Shown: piece after piece, positions 12,201 through 23,735 of the stretch
How positions within the stretch are numbered: position 1 is the first letter of the stretch
Layout of the letters: each line of letters opens with the position of its first letter
NCBI GenBank assembly: GCA_024704765.1
Contig: JAKMXF010000011.1
Location: 139,070 to 203,069 of the forward strand
Length of the DNA stretch: 64,000 nucleotides
DNA from: Oopsacas minuta
Lineage: Eukaryota; Porifera; Hexactinellida; Lyssacinosida; Leucopsacidae
Direction of reading: 5' to 3'
Position numbers and translations under genes: made by a program
Notes under the pieces: model-generated
Database searches by the model: none
Seen by the model: only the letters and a program-made list of their open reading frames with translations
What the model was told of the DNA's origin: nothing

Positions 12201-13482
12201 ATTTATTCGAATGAAAAAGGAAAGATTCTGAAATATAAAGTATGTGACCAAGTTGATCCAGAGTTCATTATAATGAAGTAGCGCCATGGGCTTATGTTAC
12301 GTGTGCCAAAATTGGACATATATATGTAGTAGCATAATTTGGAAATCTTGTAAATACAATATACCACCTCAGTTGTCCTAAGGTAAACTAACCAATGAAT
12401 ATCAGAGATTTTCGGAAATCTAGGTCCTTGTTGGCTAATTCGAATAAGATCTGCTACATTATAAATAGTCAAAACAGATCAGGAATCTAAACATATTCTA
12501 CTAGAATATGAAAACAAATTTAAGTTTGATGTTTCAAAAATTCAAATGGTCTAGGCGGGTGTAAGTGAAATCGAGAACTCATATGGGTGCGCTAGATATA
12601 AAAGCTGGAAGGAACAGTGCTTACAGTGCATCCCAGACCGTCATGTGAATTACACAGATCAACAAAATATGGAATATTTTGCTATTTGAAAAAATTCTAT
12701 CATATTAGGGGTTATCGAGTATCCTGATTACGAAAATTCAATCAGTTTTCTCGATCAGGTCGAGTTTGAGGAATATATCATTTTTACTTTCTCAAATTTC
12801 TTCAATATTTAGTAGTAAATTCATACTCTGGCTGTTAGAATTTGATATGTATATGACAAAAATGTGCTCAATGCCAATAACTTATTTAAATATTCCATTT
12901 ATGCTTCATTTTGCCAATTTAGTTATTTAATTGGCCATATTGCACACAAAAATATTAGTATTTCATAGCTGCCACTAACTTTAAACCTATAATCTTTCAA
13001 ACGAGTCGTTTTATCTCCTGAAATTCCTGAAATAGTTCTTGTGCATATGTCCGAAAGTAGGCTACTTGATTAGAGGAATATTTTAGGGGATATGGTCAAA
13101 AAGGTGTGAAGTCATAAAATAATTACACCACTCAATTAATAATTTAAAAGATGAACTAGTCTAAAAAATAATGAAATTATGTGGTTCATTGAAAATTACT
13201 AAAAATATATATACGTTTAATTATTTCAAACGAATATTCAAATAAATGGTATATCCGTTTGGCCAAAATAACATCAAACACCAAAACGCAGATTTCAAAA
13301 ATTATTTAGTTTCCTATCCTATGTATTAAACACTTTGGCAAATAAAGGGAGGTTAAAGGGTTGAAACATCTCAAGAGTTCAATCAAACTCCATATCGAGA
13401 ACTATTACGAAATGGACTTCGAATAAGCACAAAATGACCAAATAATCAGACAATCAGAATTATGCATTAAAAAAGTAAATAC
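9237..13482. other. Intron sequence with dispersed terminal-like motifs, no genes
   Basis: No coding similarity was recognised over about 4.2 kb. Three stretches, near 11215, 11360 and 12710, share the motif GTAATCGAGTAT or GTTATCGAGTAT followed by CTGATTC.GAA. This resembles the inner part of the 122-bp inverted repeat of the CACTA-like element at 41459-43695. A GC-richer patch at 9890-10040 is unexplained. Confidence 0.4.
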
Positions 13483-13617
13483 CTGAGCTGTGTTGTTGAA
13501 ATCGCCAAATTGAGCCTCCCACATAATTAGAGAATGAGGATTCGACATACTAAATCCAAGTTCAAATCCAAGAACAGCAAATTCACTTAAACTAGAATTA
13601 CACACCTTGTACTCAGC
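13483..13617 (-). CDS. OGDH: 2-oxoglutarate dehydrogenase E1, internal exon B
   Basis: This 45-codon exon reads [20 protein letters not shown], then [18 protein letters not shown] and DFNNTAQ. It corresponds to the animal OGDH segment running from [21 protein letters not shown] to the NTAQ site, in the pyrimidine-binding domain next to the thiamine diphosphate. The acceptor is TTTTATTTTAG directly before GCTGAG, and the donor is CAG|GTATTT. Both ends are phase 0. The upstream partner is exon C (30972-31201, ending FDQ) and the downstream partner is exon A. Open frame and canonical splice sites argue against a pseudogene. Confidence 0.95.
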
Positions 13618-15880
13618 CTAAAATAAAAATATCAGGAATACATTTTCGTTGTAGTGTTCTAAAGAAAATAGTCCCTCTGTATGAATAAAATGTTTTATAA
13701 ACATGTACGGCGGACTTCAGGGTTATAAGGGGAAAGGATATATTGATCAGAATGTTAATAGACCTTTGATCAGAGTTTAGAGGGGAACCTTAATCAGAAA
13801 GGGATATTATAGCTCCTACTTGTGTCCATAGCGTCTTTAAGGCATTACTGGAGTTGTTGAGTTTGACCATTCTTTGAATTAATTGAAAATTATCCCTATT
13901 TGTTGATCAGTGGATCTAAAGATATTCTTCAAGCAAGGTGTCAAGCTTGATTTGTCATTCAATTAGTAGAAAATAGCCTCTAAGTGTTGGGCTTGGGCTT
14001 TCAAGCTATTTTTGATGATTTTAGTTTGAAATGCCCACTGGAATAAGTATAAACTAGATCTCACATGATGCAATAACGTTTTCCAAGCGAAAGTCTAGAT
14101 CCTATCAAAGTTTACAGACTGAAAATTTGGGATCAGATATGCCAAAATATATATTCAATCCCACCTTTCAGATCAAAGTTAGAATTAGATTTTGTGGAAA
14201 TGGAAGAGGTTTCCGATTAAAATCATAATGTTCTGATTAAAGTTCTACCTTGATTTTGTGATTAATTTCTAGTATATCATTACTGATAAAAATATACAGT
14301 AGATTTAAAAGTTATATTGAATTCCTCTCCCCAATCTTGTTGAAAAAATTATATAACAACATCCAAGCATGGATAGTAAATAATCAAGGGTTAATACATG
14401 ACAAACAATGGTATGAGTGCCTCAAGATTTCAGATAAATTTAATCTACTATCCATGGTTAAAAACGAATGTTCATATATGGGGAATAATTGCATAGGCGG
14501 GAACATTTTCATCAACAGTAGAATAAAAATGATAATATAACAGAAATCGGAACAAGTTATATTAGTTAACTGAAAGATTGCTACAGGGAAATTTTTACAG
14601 TGGTTCACCATCTCGAGTTTCGAACGATCTCGACATAGATCAAAATACTAAGAATTATATCTCATTTGAAAGAGCATTGGGGAATTAAGTGTTTCGCATA
14701 CTTCCATTTAGAACAATAGTAATCAAGAAGCATTAGCAACTATTATCATTATCTATTGGAATATATCTTTAGTACCGCAACTATAATTTAATACGTATCT
14801 CGTACTTATATAAAATGTATCCCAATTTCAATCTTTCTTTGTTAGACCATAGACAACGCTCACTAGAATGGAAGTTATAAACAGGGATATATTAATAGCA
14901 CATCTAAAGATTCCAATTTATTTGCCACTGTTTTAGGCATATATTTATCTGTTTTATCACAACTTCGAGACCTCAGAACTTCACAACTCGCGAACTGTCA
15001 ACTTAAATCGTTACATTCTGTAGCTAATTAATTCACTATTGAATGAGTTAAGTATTAGTTGGTCTGAAGTAATCTGAAAGAAATTGCATTTAATATAGCT
15101 AGATAACTTGCTAACATATCACCAAATGTTTGATTTCGAAAACAACATAAAATATTATGGTTGCTTGAGCTAATTCATTCCAGCATCGTTAATTTATACG
15201 TATGTACTGTACATCGATCTCTTCTACAAATGGTTGACATAGTTCGATCAGTAATCGAAGATTTCGTTTATCCTTTTTATGTTACAGACCAGTTCAACAA
15301 TTCCATCTGAACTGGAACATGAAGAACGAGCCCAAGTCTTTCCAAAAAAATGCGTAAGGGAGAAATGACATGGAGTTCCGAGTTGGACGCTTAGAACTCC
15401 ATGTCATTTGTCCTCTACAAAAACGGCCAAAATTTGTTGAAACTACTATTACTAGTGTTTCATTGGGAGAGTGCTTTAGGTGTTCAGAATGAAAATCAAT
15501 AGGTGACTTGACAATTAAGAGTTTGAGGAAACTCGTCTCTTCTTTTGAAACGTATCTAGATTCCGTTGCTAAAGGCGAGTATGCACCTCAAAGTCTATTG
15601 TCAGGCATTTGTTACTACTCCGATCAAATGAGAAATATGAATTTTGGTAAAGCAAAACTCAAAGTTAAAATGATTGCACCTCACATGGATCTCTTGGAAC
15701 AAATTTGATGTTACATCTTCTAAATCTCTCATTTGATAAATTATAAAGGTCTAGAAAACATACTGATAGTGTAGCACCGGCCTCCGAGTTATATTTCCTT
15801 TCAAGAACAAATCATTAGTCGCTAAAGCCAAAATATAAATATTATTATAAGGTATTTATCACAAGATAAATCATATAGAT
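13618..15880. other. Intron sequence; one hairpin and one unassigned ORF
   Basis: A 16-bp perfect inverted repeat (15363-15378 with 15394-15409) encloses a 15-base loop. A 66-codon plus-strand ORF at 15508-15708 (LRKLVSSFETYLDSVAKGEY, then LLSGICYYSDQMRNMNFG) looks protein-like in composition, but no family was recognised. It could be the tail of an unidentified transposon protein. The rest shows nothing. Confidence 0.4.
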
Positions 15881-16247
15881 TAGGCCGGATCGAGAAAAGT
15901 ATAAATCGTCGGTTCAACTTCTACCGAAGGGAAAAGTTGCCTTTACCATTTTCTAGGAAAATGCGAGACTTAAATTTGAAAAATATTTCGATTTGACCCT
16001 TGCGGTTTTATATTTTTGCTGTGTCACTTTCGCAAAATTGATTTTATATTGTCCGAATTTTCAAATTCCTTTGACTTAGCCCCTTTATATATATTATTTG
16101 GTAATAGTAAGTCGCATATTTGCTATTGAATGGTATATTAATCGAATTTCTATGTCCAAGGATACTCAAGTTATTAAGATTTTTTTGCATATTCTATCAT
16201 ACCCTAATATTATTACCTACCCCCTTTTTTTCCGATTATTTGAAAAT
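15881..16247 (+). repeat. Left long terminal inverted repeat
   Basis: It pairs with 18601-18970. Differences are scattered substitutions and 1-3-base length changes, suggesting moderate age. Both copies contain an identical block with GTGTCACTTTCGCAAAATTG and the stretch ACCCTAATATTATTACC. Confidence 0.9.
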
Positions 16248-16574
16248 TATTAGCTTTTGTATCTATCGTGGTATATGATTCAATTATGTTATATCAAGTA
16301 TATTTTACATGCATAATCTTTCTTTGACTCTAATGCGGGCATTTTTTCTCTTGATGTTAGGGTTGAAAGAATTAATCCATGACTCGTATCTTCTCCTGTT
16401 ACTGAACACGAACTTTTAGTGACTAATTGAATAGTCTTTTCAACAGCTGGTGTATGCATGAATATGCTGGAATTTCTAGTGGAGTACGTACACAATTAAT
16501 TAGACTTCTTTTGAGAGGTATCTTGTAAAAGGCGGTTCTGTGATAAAAGAGGTTTCCCAATCAATCATATCCAC

Positions 16575-18360
16575 CTATGTTTCAGCATTGAACCTTATTG
16601 AAGAAAGATTAAATGGGCGAATTTCAATCAGTCTAAATGATGAACCGTTAATTCGGATATCTAAAATAGTCTTCACAGCCTTTTGCCTAATTTGTTCATC
16701 ATTATCTGCAAGAATCGATAACAGGAGATTTTCTGGATGACAAAAATATGAGTTTCTCTGTATCACATCGCAAATTACTTCTTGGTCAGACTCCGATAGC
16801 TCTCGCAGCAAAGATATCGCAAAAAACATATTTTTAGGTCCATCTGTGCGAATCGGGTTACTCTTGATTCTAAACCAAACTGGTGCATAATAATTGACAA
16901 TAAAATTGACAAGTCGGGATAATTCAGGTGTGGGATGTATCGTAGAAATGTACGACCTAAGTAATCTGTTGGCCAGTGTTGTCCATCTAGCATGATGTAA
17001 AGGACCAGGTTGCATCGATGCCAGTTCAGATGAGCAAATACCAGTCTGAACTGCATGGCAGATATTATATAGATATTTCTGATCTTTATTTAAATTCTTG
17101 AGACTATCGGAATCAATAAGTTGAGTTTTACCGCATAAAGGGTGATACGCTGCAATTGGTTTGCAAGTAAAATCACAATTAAGTTCTTTACCAATTACTC
17201 CTTTAAAAGAATTGGGTCTACTGGTTTTTCCATCTACTATTTGAAAGAGATGCCTCAATGGAAGTTCATCCATTAAATTTTAATTACGCTCCCTGCAAAG
17301 ATCAGTCAATTCCCTTGCTATATCTTTGGCTTTACCAGAACTTGGTGTTACATGGGCAACATACTGATTCCCCGGTTCAGATAAGACTGTATAATGTTCT
17401 TCATTTGCAGTATCCTGATGCAAATGTCCATCTTCTCTTTCTACCAGTACTCGAGTTTGATCTTTACGGCCATCAAAATATATTGCAGATATATCATTGA
17501 TAGTTTCGTGAGCCTCATTAGCCAATTCCTTTCTCACAGAGAATCTAGATCTACGAGTTTTATCTATCAATAATTTGACTATCTTCTCCCTGTGTGATAA
17601 TACCGTAATCCTGCAGTACTGCGTTAGCTATAGCTGCGCCTGCCCGATCGCTAATTTGTTATCTATCACACATTATGGCTAAATTTCGTAATTGATTATG
17701 ATTACGTGTATACTTGTGAGTATTAGATGTACTCGAGTCAAAAGATTCAAACTCTTCAAAGTCACATTCTATAAATTCTTGCGAAGGTTGAACTGCATAT
17801 AATCTCTTCATTTCCCTTTCTTCTCTTTCATATTGTGCCTCTTTTCTTTTTTGTTTAACAAAATTTTTAGAGGTTGTCATGCAATCCAAGCTGGATATGA
17901 ATAATTTTCGAGCGTTTCGCTGATCAAAGAGAAATGGTCACTCACGGCGTGGTATCTATTTATCGAGAGAGCAAAAACATTTACCTTCCTGAATTAGGCA
18001 TTTGCAACTTGAGACATCGAACAAGACATTGAATTCGGAAATAATAGGCTGTATACGGTCAGGTTGTTGCTTGTTTTGGATACTTTTTCCGTAGTATTTA
18101 GCTCTCTCAATAATATCAGAATTGATGTACTGTTTTATTTTGAGCTCTGATATAGTGGGTATGGAAGCCAAATTATAGATACGCACTAATACTTCAGTTA
18201 GTTCTTTCGCTATATCATCTCTAGTTGATTTAGAATCTTCATTTCTAAGCATTCTATAATGATTGTATAGATCTAGTTTTGTTGGAAGTTGATTTTCTGG
18301 AATGGGTCCTGGATAGCCAAAAATAGGATGAAATACTTTACTACGCGTGTTTTCTGCCAT
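16575..18360 (-). pseudogene. Unnamed arthropod transposase-like protein (CxC / DGRKD / HARW family)
   Basis: The protein starts MAENTRSKVFHPIFGYPG at 18360. In order it contains a cysteine motif (FDVSSCKCLIQEGKCFC), PFLFDQRNARK, a charged linker, ISDRAGAAIANAVLQDYGI, AIYFDGRKDQT, EEHYTVLSEPGNQYVAHVTP, ELPLRHLFQIVDGKTSRPNS and PGPLHHARWTTLANRLL. These blocks occur together in a widespread family of uncharacterised proteins in arthropods and cnidarians. The copy is inactivated by in-frame stops near 17955, 17940 and 17660. It also has an apparent deletion of perhaps 80-100 residues between the TP.SG.A segment (stop at 17280) and ELPLRHLF. DDE residues were not assigned with confidence. Its position between matching long inverted repeats indicates that it is the mobilising enzyme of that element. 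Confidence 0.8.
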
Positions 18361-18600
18361 TTCAAAAATAAATATATTTTAGGAATATAATCACTCAATA
18401 ATATGAATGATTTGATCGAGCATTGATATAGATACTATAATTGACCATAAATTCCATGCTAGATAAATGTTAACTAAGTTAGAACAAGAGATAAGGAATG
18501 TTGGTAAAATTTCTTTGTGGTAACCTATTGAAGAATTTGGATCTAGATAAAGAAATATACTAAGTTTGGTGATTATATAAAAATTTTACTAAGAATATAG

Positions 18601-18970
18601 AATTTTCAAATAATCGGAAAAAAAGGGGGGTGGGTAATAATATTAGGGTATGATAGAATATGCAAAAGAAATCTTGATAACTTGAGTATCCTTGGACATA
18701 GAAATTCGATTAATATACCATTCAATAGCAAATATGCGACTTACTATTACCAAATAATATATATAAAGGGGCTAAGTCAAAGGAATTTGAAAATTCGGAC
18801 AATATAAAATCAATTTTGCGAAAGTGACACAGCAAAAATATGAAACCGCAAGGGTCAAATCGAAATATTTTTCAAATTTAAGTCTCGCATTTTCCTAGAA
18901 AATGGTAAAGGCACCTTTTCCCTTAGGTAGAAGTTGAACTGACGATTTATACTTTTCTCGATCCGGCCTA
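18601..18970 (-). repeat. Right long terminal inverted repeat
   Basis: This is the reverse complement of 15881-16247. The transposase start codon (18360) lies about 240 bp inside its inner edge, so promoter function of this repeat is plausible but not shown. Confidence 0.9.
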
Positions 18971-18978
18971 ATATAGAT

Positions 18979-19560
18979 ACAAATTTTGAAATGTAAAATT
19001 AGAATCTACATAGCGAATACCATGACTAACAAATGAGACGAAATCTCTAGCATCACTTTGAAATATAACCAAAATTGCGAGAAAATATGATAAATCAGAT
19101 GAAACTCTGTGAATTTGTAACTATCAGGCTCTGAAATTATTGAAATCGGAATCTACAGAGAAAATTACCCCTGGCAACATTTAGAAACTTAATCTCTAAG
19201 CGTGATTATGAAATTGCAAAGGAAGCCGTGAAAATATGATTAATCAGTAATCGCCCAAAAGTGCAATTCACCTTGTCAATGTATATAGTACATTGAATTA
19301 CGACATCTCTCAATGGGAGTTAGAAGTTTCGCTAAAAAACAAATCGAATAACAAGATTGTAATGACAATTCATAATATGATTGAATAAAATTAGGGACAC
19401 AACTAAAGCAAGGGCGAAAAATATAAGTTACATTAGGCCCACCGTGGCTAATCCAATTGTGTTTGAGAACATTCAGTTGGTTTCTTCAGTTGGCATCCCA
19501 TATAGAGGTTTCAATATATAAATGGATTTACAAATATCATATGATGTTAGTAGAGAAGAA
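18979..19560. other. Intron sequence without recognised features
   Basis: No coding or repeat signal was recognised between the long-inverted-repeat element and the RAG1-like fragment. Confidence 0.4.
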
Positions 19561-19589
19561 ATGAATTATAAGCTCGATAGCAGAATAGC

Positions 19590-19890
19590 TCAATACCGAT
19601 ATTGATTCTACATCAGTTCAAGGTGGAATAACTACAACAGGGAAAATAGTTCTGGGTTGTTTCAGACATTCTAACAACATTGAGAAAGATTTCTCTATTG
19701 GGTAGTATTCGTTATTCCATCCCAGAATCATTCGGTTGCAACATTAATCTGTAATCATTTCTGAGTCATCTTGAGGAAATATAATTGCAGCAGGAGAGTA
19801 GCCATTTAAGGCTTTGAGAATTTGTGCAGCACTGAAGTCTTTCACGTTGAAAATATACACAGATTCTCGAGTTACGTAAACTAGCTTTTT
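19590..19890 (+). pseudogene. RAG1-like transposase fragment, heavily decayed
   Basis: Plus-strand peptides align in order with residues about 295-380 of the RAG1-like copy at 47748-49046. VQGGITTTGKIVLGCF matches SDGGTTSTGNMARQCF. A LYWV-type block matches YWVSTLIS. VILRKYNCS matches VLLRIFNCD, and a VENIHRF stretch sits where SNFPWAN would be. Stops and frameshifts are frequent. It is a separate copy from the one at 23736-26091, because that copy contains the same segment. Confidence 0.65.
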
Positions 19891-19899
19891 AGGCCACAT

Positions 19900-21646
19900 G
19901 CGGCCTAAAAGTAATATATGCAGTGCCTGATAGACCTATGTAAGTTGGCAGCATATGTAGCTAGTAGTATCACATTTCACAATAGTGAAAAACTCACCCC
20001 AATATGAAACGTTTCAAGTACACTCATTATATACATTAACCCATATTACTAACAATTAGCATGTCTATACTATTACAACGCAAATGATATTTGTATATAC
20101 ATGTCTACGTATGTATACAAGTGTGTATATATATGTTAATGTGTCTAGAGTTCGAAATTAGCCCGATGACGAAAATATAACGTCATTGTCACATCTGGAA
20201 TTTCTGAAAGTCAAATAAAATTCATATTTGCCACTGCTCAGGGAATATGCATAATCGAAGTTTGAATTTGAATCTCAGTTAGGCCTCAATTACACAAATG
20301 CAAACTCATCATGGAATGATTACTTCATAATGACTGCAAAAATTGAAATTTTACACATTCGAGAATTTTTAGAATATATTAATAACGAGCAACAAAATTC
20401 CAATATTCCACCTCAAAAGCACCTAGCAGCACCAGTATTACAACACAAGTCCATTAAATTGAATTTGGATGGACCATGGATAATAACTAACTTCATTTCC
20501 GCAAAAGGTTTACTTACATACACGTAGTGCTGAGTATATCCGGTCGCGTACGACAAAAAAGCATCAAGAAATTTAGCTGTAACCAACAAGCAAACTTAGG
20601 TACCAAGCCATTGCGCGAGCGACCTAGCATGCGGAGTGTGCTGGTATTTAGTATTTTCAGAGTGCAGACTTTACATTTTATAATGCTATCAAATATTGCA
20701 TTGAGAGAATGATCAAATATAATGTTTCTAATAATATATAGCAATTGTTGCATAAATACTTATACGTAATTTACTATCTATCAGGTGGATTAGTGTTTCA
20801 GTAAATGTATAGTTTTTATCTTAACATCTGAGTCAAATTAATGCAATCTTGTAAAAACCGTGAAAGGTGGGTCATTTTGTGTAAATATTTTCAGTAGGAT
20901 ATCACTGCAACAAATTTCAATATTTTATGATGAAATTTTGGCTACTGGGGTTTAAATTAAAGATTATTCTTTGGCATGTCAGATTCTGAGAATGACTTAG
21001 CATTTGAAAATTATGCCATATTAAATTTGCAAAAATAATTAAATAGTTCTCGTTTCCTAAATTCATAAACCTATAGGATGTTCATAATAGTATCTTGTTT
21101 CAATAACGAATACTAGTAAATAGGAAACAAATTAGTTATTGACGAATTGCATCCTAATATTGTATGAAGCATAATACGTATTATGATTCGGATATGTTGT
21201 ATAGGAATGTGATATATTACGTCAACTACAAAAATACATATACATTTAAACCTAAATTAGTGTATATCAAATTATTTAACATAAATTATAATCATACAAA
21301 GCTGTAAAATGATTGGAGAAAAATTTGAAATCGATTCACAATTACTAACGTTTTCAAAAGAAGTGAAGAACCACTATTTGAGGTGTACTCAGCTTAGATA
21401 AACAATACACCACGATCAGTGAGAAAATAATCTTGAACAAATAGTTCTTAAGTGCAGAACTTATTACAAGTACTGAAACTCCAGCCCAAAGTTAGCCAGT
21501 TAGTTTCTAATTCGTGATTTTCGTAAAACTCTAATACCTCCATTCCAATTTCACCCATCAGTATCAAATCCTATTGGAGTAACAGTTAACTACGTACATT
21601 GACTACATAAAGTAAATCTCTTGAAACGTAGCATCACACTCTATAC
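19900..21646. other. Intron sequence with one dispersed repeat copy
   Basis: Apart from the dispersed repeat at about 20076-20525, nothing was recognised. The stretch 20560-20660 is slightly GC-richer and contains no identifiable gene. Confidence 0.4.
20076..20525 (+). repeat. Dispersed repeat family, copy 1 of 3
   Basis: It shares ordered blocks with 50490-51000 and 61228-61770. The blocks are GACGAAAATAT.ACGTCATTGTCAC, a GAAGTTTG.AATTT stretch, AAACTCATCATGGAATGA, TTCATAATGACT, TTTGGATGGACC and AAAGGTTTACTT. No coding function was recognised. Ends and target duplications could not be fixed. Confidence 0.65.
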
Positions 21647-21818
21647 CAGGGGTTTTCAACCAGTGGGTCGTGGAAGGAAGGAATTTTTACTGAATTTCAG
21701 TGATTCTATTACTATTAATTTGTGGTTAGTGTCCCATTGCGTAATTAGAAACCCTATAGTCATTATATGACATCATTGTATTGATTATGAAATAACATAG
21801 AAGAAATAGAATCTTGAA

Positions 21819-21921
21819 GGAATACATACAATTCGTGACATGTCACGAATTGTAATGTCACGAATTGTAATGGGACGAATTGTAGGCCACGAATTGTAAT
21901 GCTACGAATTGTATGTATTCC
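21819..21921. repeat. Hairpin-enclosed minisatellite (ACGAATTGTAAT units)
   Basis: The arms GGAATACATACAATTCGT (21819-21836) and its exact complement (21904-21921) enclose about five 13-15-base units of the form NNNACGAATTGTAAT. The first arm also overlaps a perfect 24-bp palindrome centred on ACATGT. It lies between the hAT left end and the transposase start codon. Confidence 0.9.
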
Positions 21922-22050
21922 AATATTGAAGTTTAATACTTTAATAAATAACCTATGAAGTCCAGGCTTGTATGTACAACAAAGAATTATATAAAGACAT
22001 TTCTAGGCCTTTCAACTTTAACAAGTCCTTCTAATCGTATTTTTACTTAA

Positions 22051-23735
22051 ATGGCAACTAAACGTGCTCCGAAGCGTGCTTACTCAGATGATTATCTGAA
22101 ACTTGGATTTGCAAGTATAGTAATTGAAGGTATTGAAAAACCACAATCCGTGATGTGTCTGAAAGTATTATCTGCAGAGTCTATGAAGCCGTTTCAGCTT
22201 AAAAGACATTTTGAGAAAGAACATCCAACATATAATGACCGAGATGTTTCTTTCTTCCAAAGACAATCTCAATCTGTCAAGAAATCTAGACTTGATACGA
22301 CAGGACAGACAGCTATCACTATAATAGCCGCAGTTGAAGCACCATATGTTGTGTCACTACGTATTTCTAAATCTAAGAAACCCCATACTATTGGTGAAGA
22401 GCTAGTTTTGCCCTGCATGAAAGACATTGTGCGCATAATGATTGGAGCAGATGCAGTAAAAAAACTAAGTTCGCTGCCAATTTCAGATAACACTGTTCAG
22501 CGCAGAATTCAAGAAATGTCAGAGGATATTAAGAACCAAGTTGTGGAGCAAATCAAACAGTCACCCATCTTTGTTTTGCAATTAGATGAGTCAACTGATG
22601 TTTCTTCTTGTGCTCAGTTGATGATATATGTACGTTATATCCACGATTCTAACTTCAAAGAAGAGTTCCTGTTTTGTCAGCCACTTGATTCTCAAACACG
22701 TGGAATTGATGTTTTCAACAAAGTAGACACCTTTTTTGTAAAAGAAGGTTTCGATTAGAAAAAAGTTGGGGCTGTTTGCACAGATGGCGCTCCTTCTATG
22801 TTGGGAAGCCATTCTGGGTTCCAGACACGCGTTAAACAGTTTGTCCCAGATGTGATAACAAATCACTGTATGATTCACCGAGAAGCCCTTGCAGCGAAGA
22901 CTTAGCCAGCCTCGCTAAATGTTATCTTGCAAGAGGTAAGTAAAATAATCAATTTCGTTAAAAGTAGCGCACTCAACACTCGTCTCTTCAGAAATCTTTG
23001 GTTAGATATGGATGCTGCGCATATGAATCTGTTATATCACACTGAAGTTAGATGGCTTTCAAAGGGCAATGTTTTGAAACGTGTTCTAGACCTCAAGGGA
23101 AGAAACAACAGAATTTTTAAAACTCCAAAAGCGGACGCATTGGCATGATTTATTCGAAAATCACGAATGGATTACTAGACTTTGTTATCTCTGCGATATT
23201 TTTGAAAGACTCAATACTCTGAACCTCTCATTGCAAGGTAAAGATAGTAATATTATGGATTTTGTAGACAAGCTTTCTGCCTTTCAAGCAATGCTTGATC
23301 TCTGGAGAAACAAGATAAATAGTGGTAGGATTACAATGTTTTCTCACCTCTGTAGCTATGTTGAAGATTGCGAAATTAGTATCAGCGAAGCTTTGCAAAA
23401 TGACATTGCAACGCATTTGCAATCACTTAAAGATGAATTCTCTAGATACTTTCCAGAAACAACAAAATCCAAATTTAATCTTATTCGAAATCCTTTTCTG
23501 GCCAAAATAGATGACTGCATTCCTGATAATCACGATGCAGCACAGGAGGATTTCATCAAACTTGTAAACGATTCAGGAGCACAAACATTATTTTCAAGAG
23601 TTGATTTGCCATCTTTTTGGAGTTCTGTGCTTGGAAGCTATCCAATAGTATCACAGATTGCCCTGAAGTTACTCATGCCATTCCCATCAACTTATTTGTG
23701 TGAAGCGGCGTTTCATTCCATCCTTGGTCTGACCA
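22051..23735 (+). pseudogene. hAT transposase (ZBED5/SCAND3-like), truncated
   Basis: The start is ATG at 22051 (MATKRAPKRAYSDDYLKLGF). A degenerate BED zinc finger follows, in which one expected Cys is Ser (PQSVMCLKVLS, LKRHFEKEHP). The first catalytic Asp is in VLQLDESTDVSS. The second is in VGAVCTDGAPSML, after an in-frame TAG at 22756. A later block reads LLYHTEVRWLSKGNVLKR. Further stops occur near 23145, and the frame resumes at 23231. The hAT dimerisation motif PFPSTYLCEAAFHS is present, and the protein then switches into RAG1-like sequence. The usual tail after that motif, about 60-80 residues, is lost. Confidence 0.85.

Larger units (their letters stand above)
1981..13482 (-). other. 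OGDH intron between exons B and A (11,502 bp)
   Basis: The interval is bounded by GT at 13482-13481 and AG at 1982-1981, read on the minus strand. It contains two Tigger-type elements and hAT debris, annotated separately. No missing OGDH coding sequence is expected, since the flanking exons join seamlessly in the protein. Confidence 0.9.
15881..18970 (-). mobile_element. DNA transposon with about 370-bp terminal inverted repeats and 8-bp target duplication
   Basis: The left repeat (15881-16247) and right repeat (18601-18970) are near-identical in inverted orientation. Both begin TAGGCCGGATCGAGAAAAGT. The element is flanked by perfect direct repeats ATATAGAT at 15873-15880 and 18971-18978. 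Total length is 3,090 bp. The interior encodes one minus-strand transposase-like gene of about 595 codons starting just inside the right repeat. Eight-base duplications occur in hAT, P, Merlin, Zisupton and others, but the encoded protein does not show hAT or P motifs. I do not assign a superfamily. Confidence 0.9.
21647..23735 (+). mobile_element. hAT element, 5' part, truncated at its 3' end
   Basis: The left end CAGGGGTTTTCAACCAGTGG at 21647 resembles hAT termini (CAGNGGTTCTCAACC type). The transposase starts at 22051. The right terminus is missing. At about 23735 the hAT C-terminal motif gives way to RAG1-like coding sequence without any hAT-like end. The 8 bases before the left end (ACTCTATA) have no partner found here. 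Confidence 0.75.

Noticed and set aside
12590-12660. ATATAAAAGC followed by a GC-richer stretch, resembling a TATA promoter
   Set aside because: No downstream gene on either strand; a single TATA-like word in AT-rich DNA has no weight.
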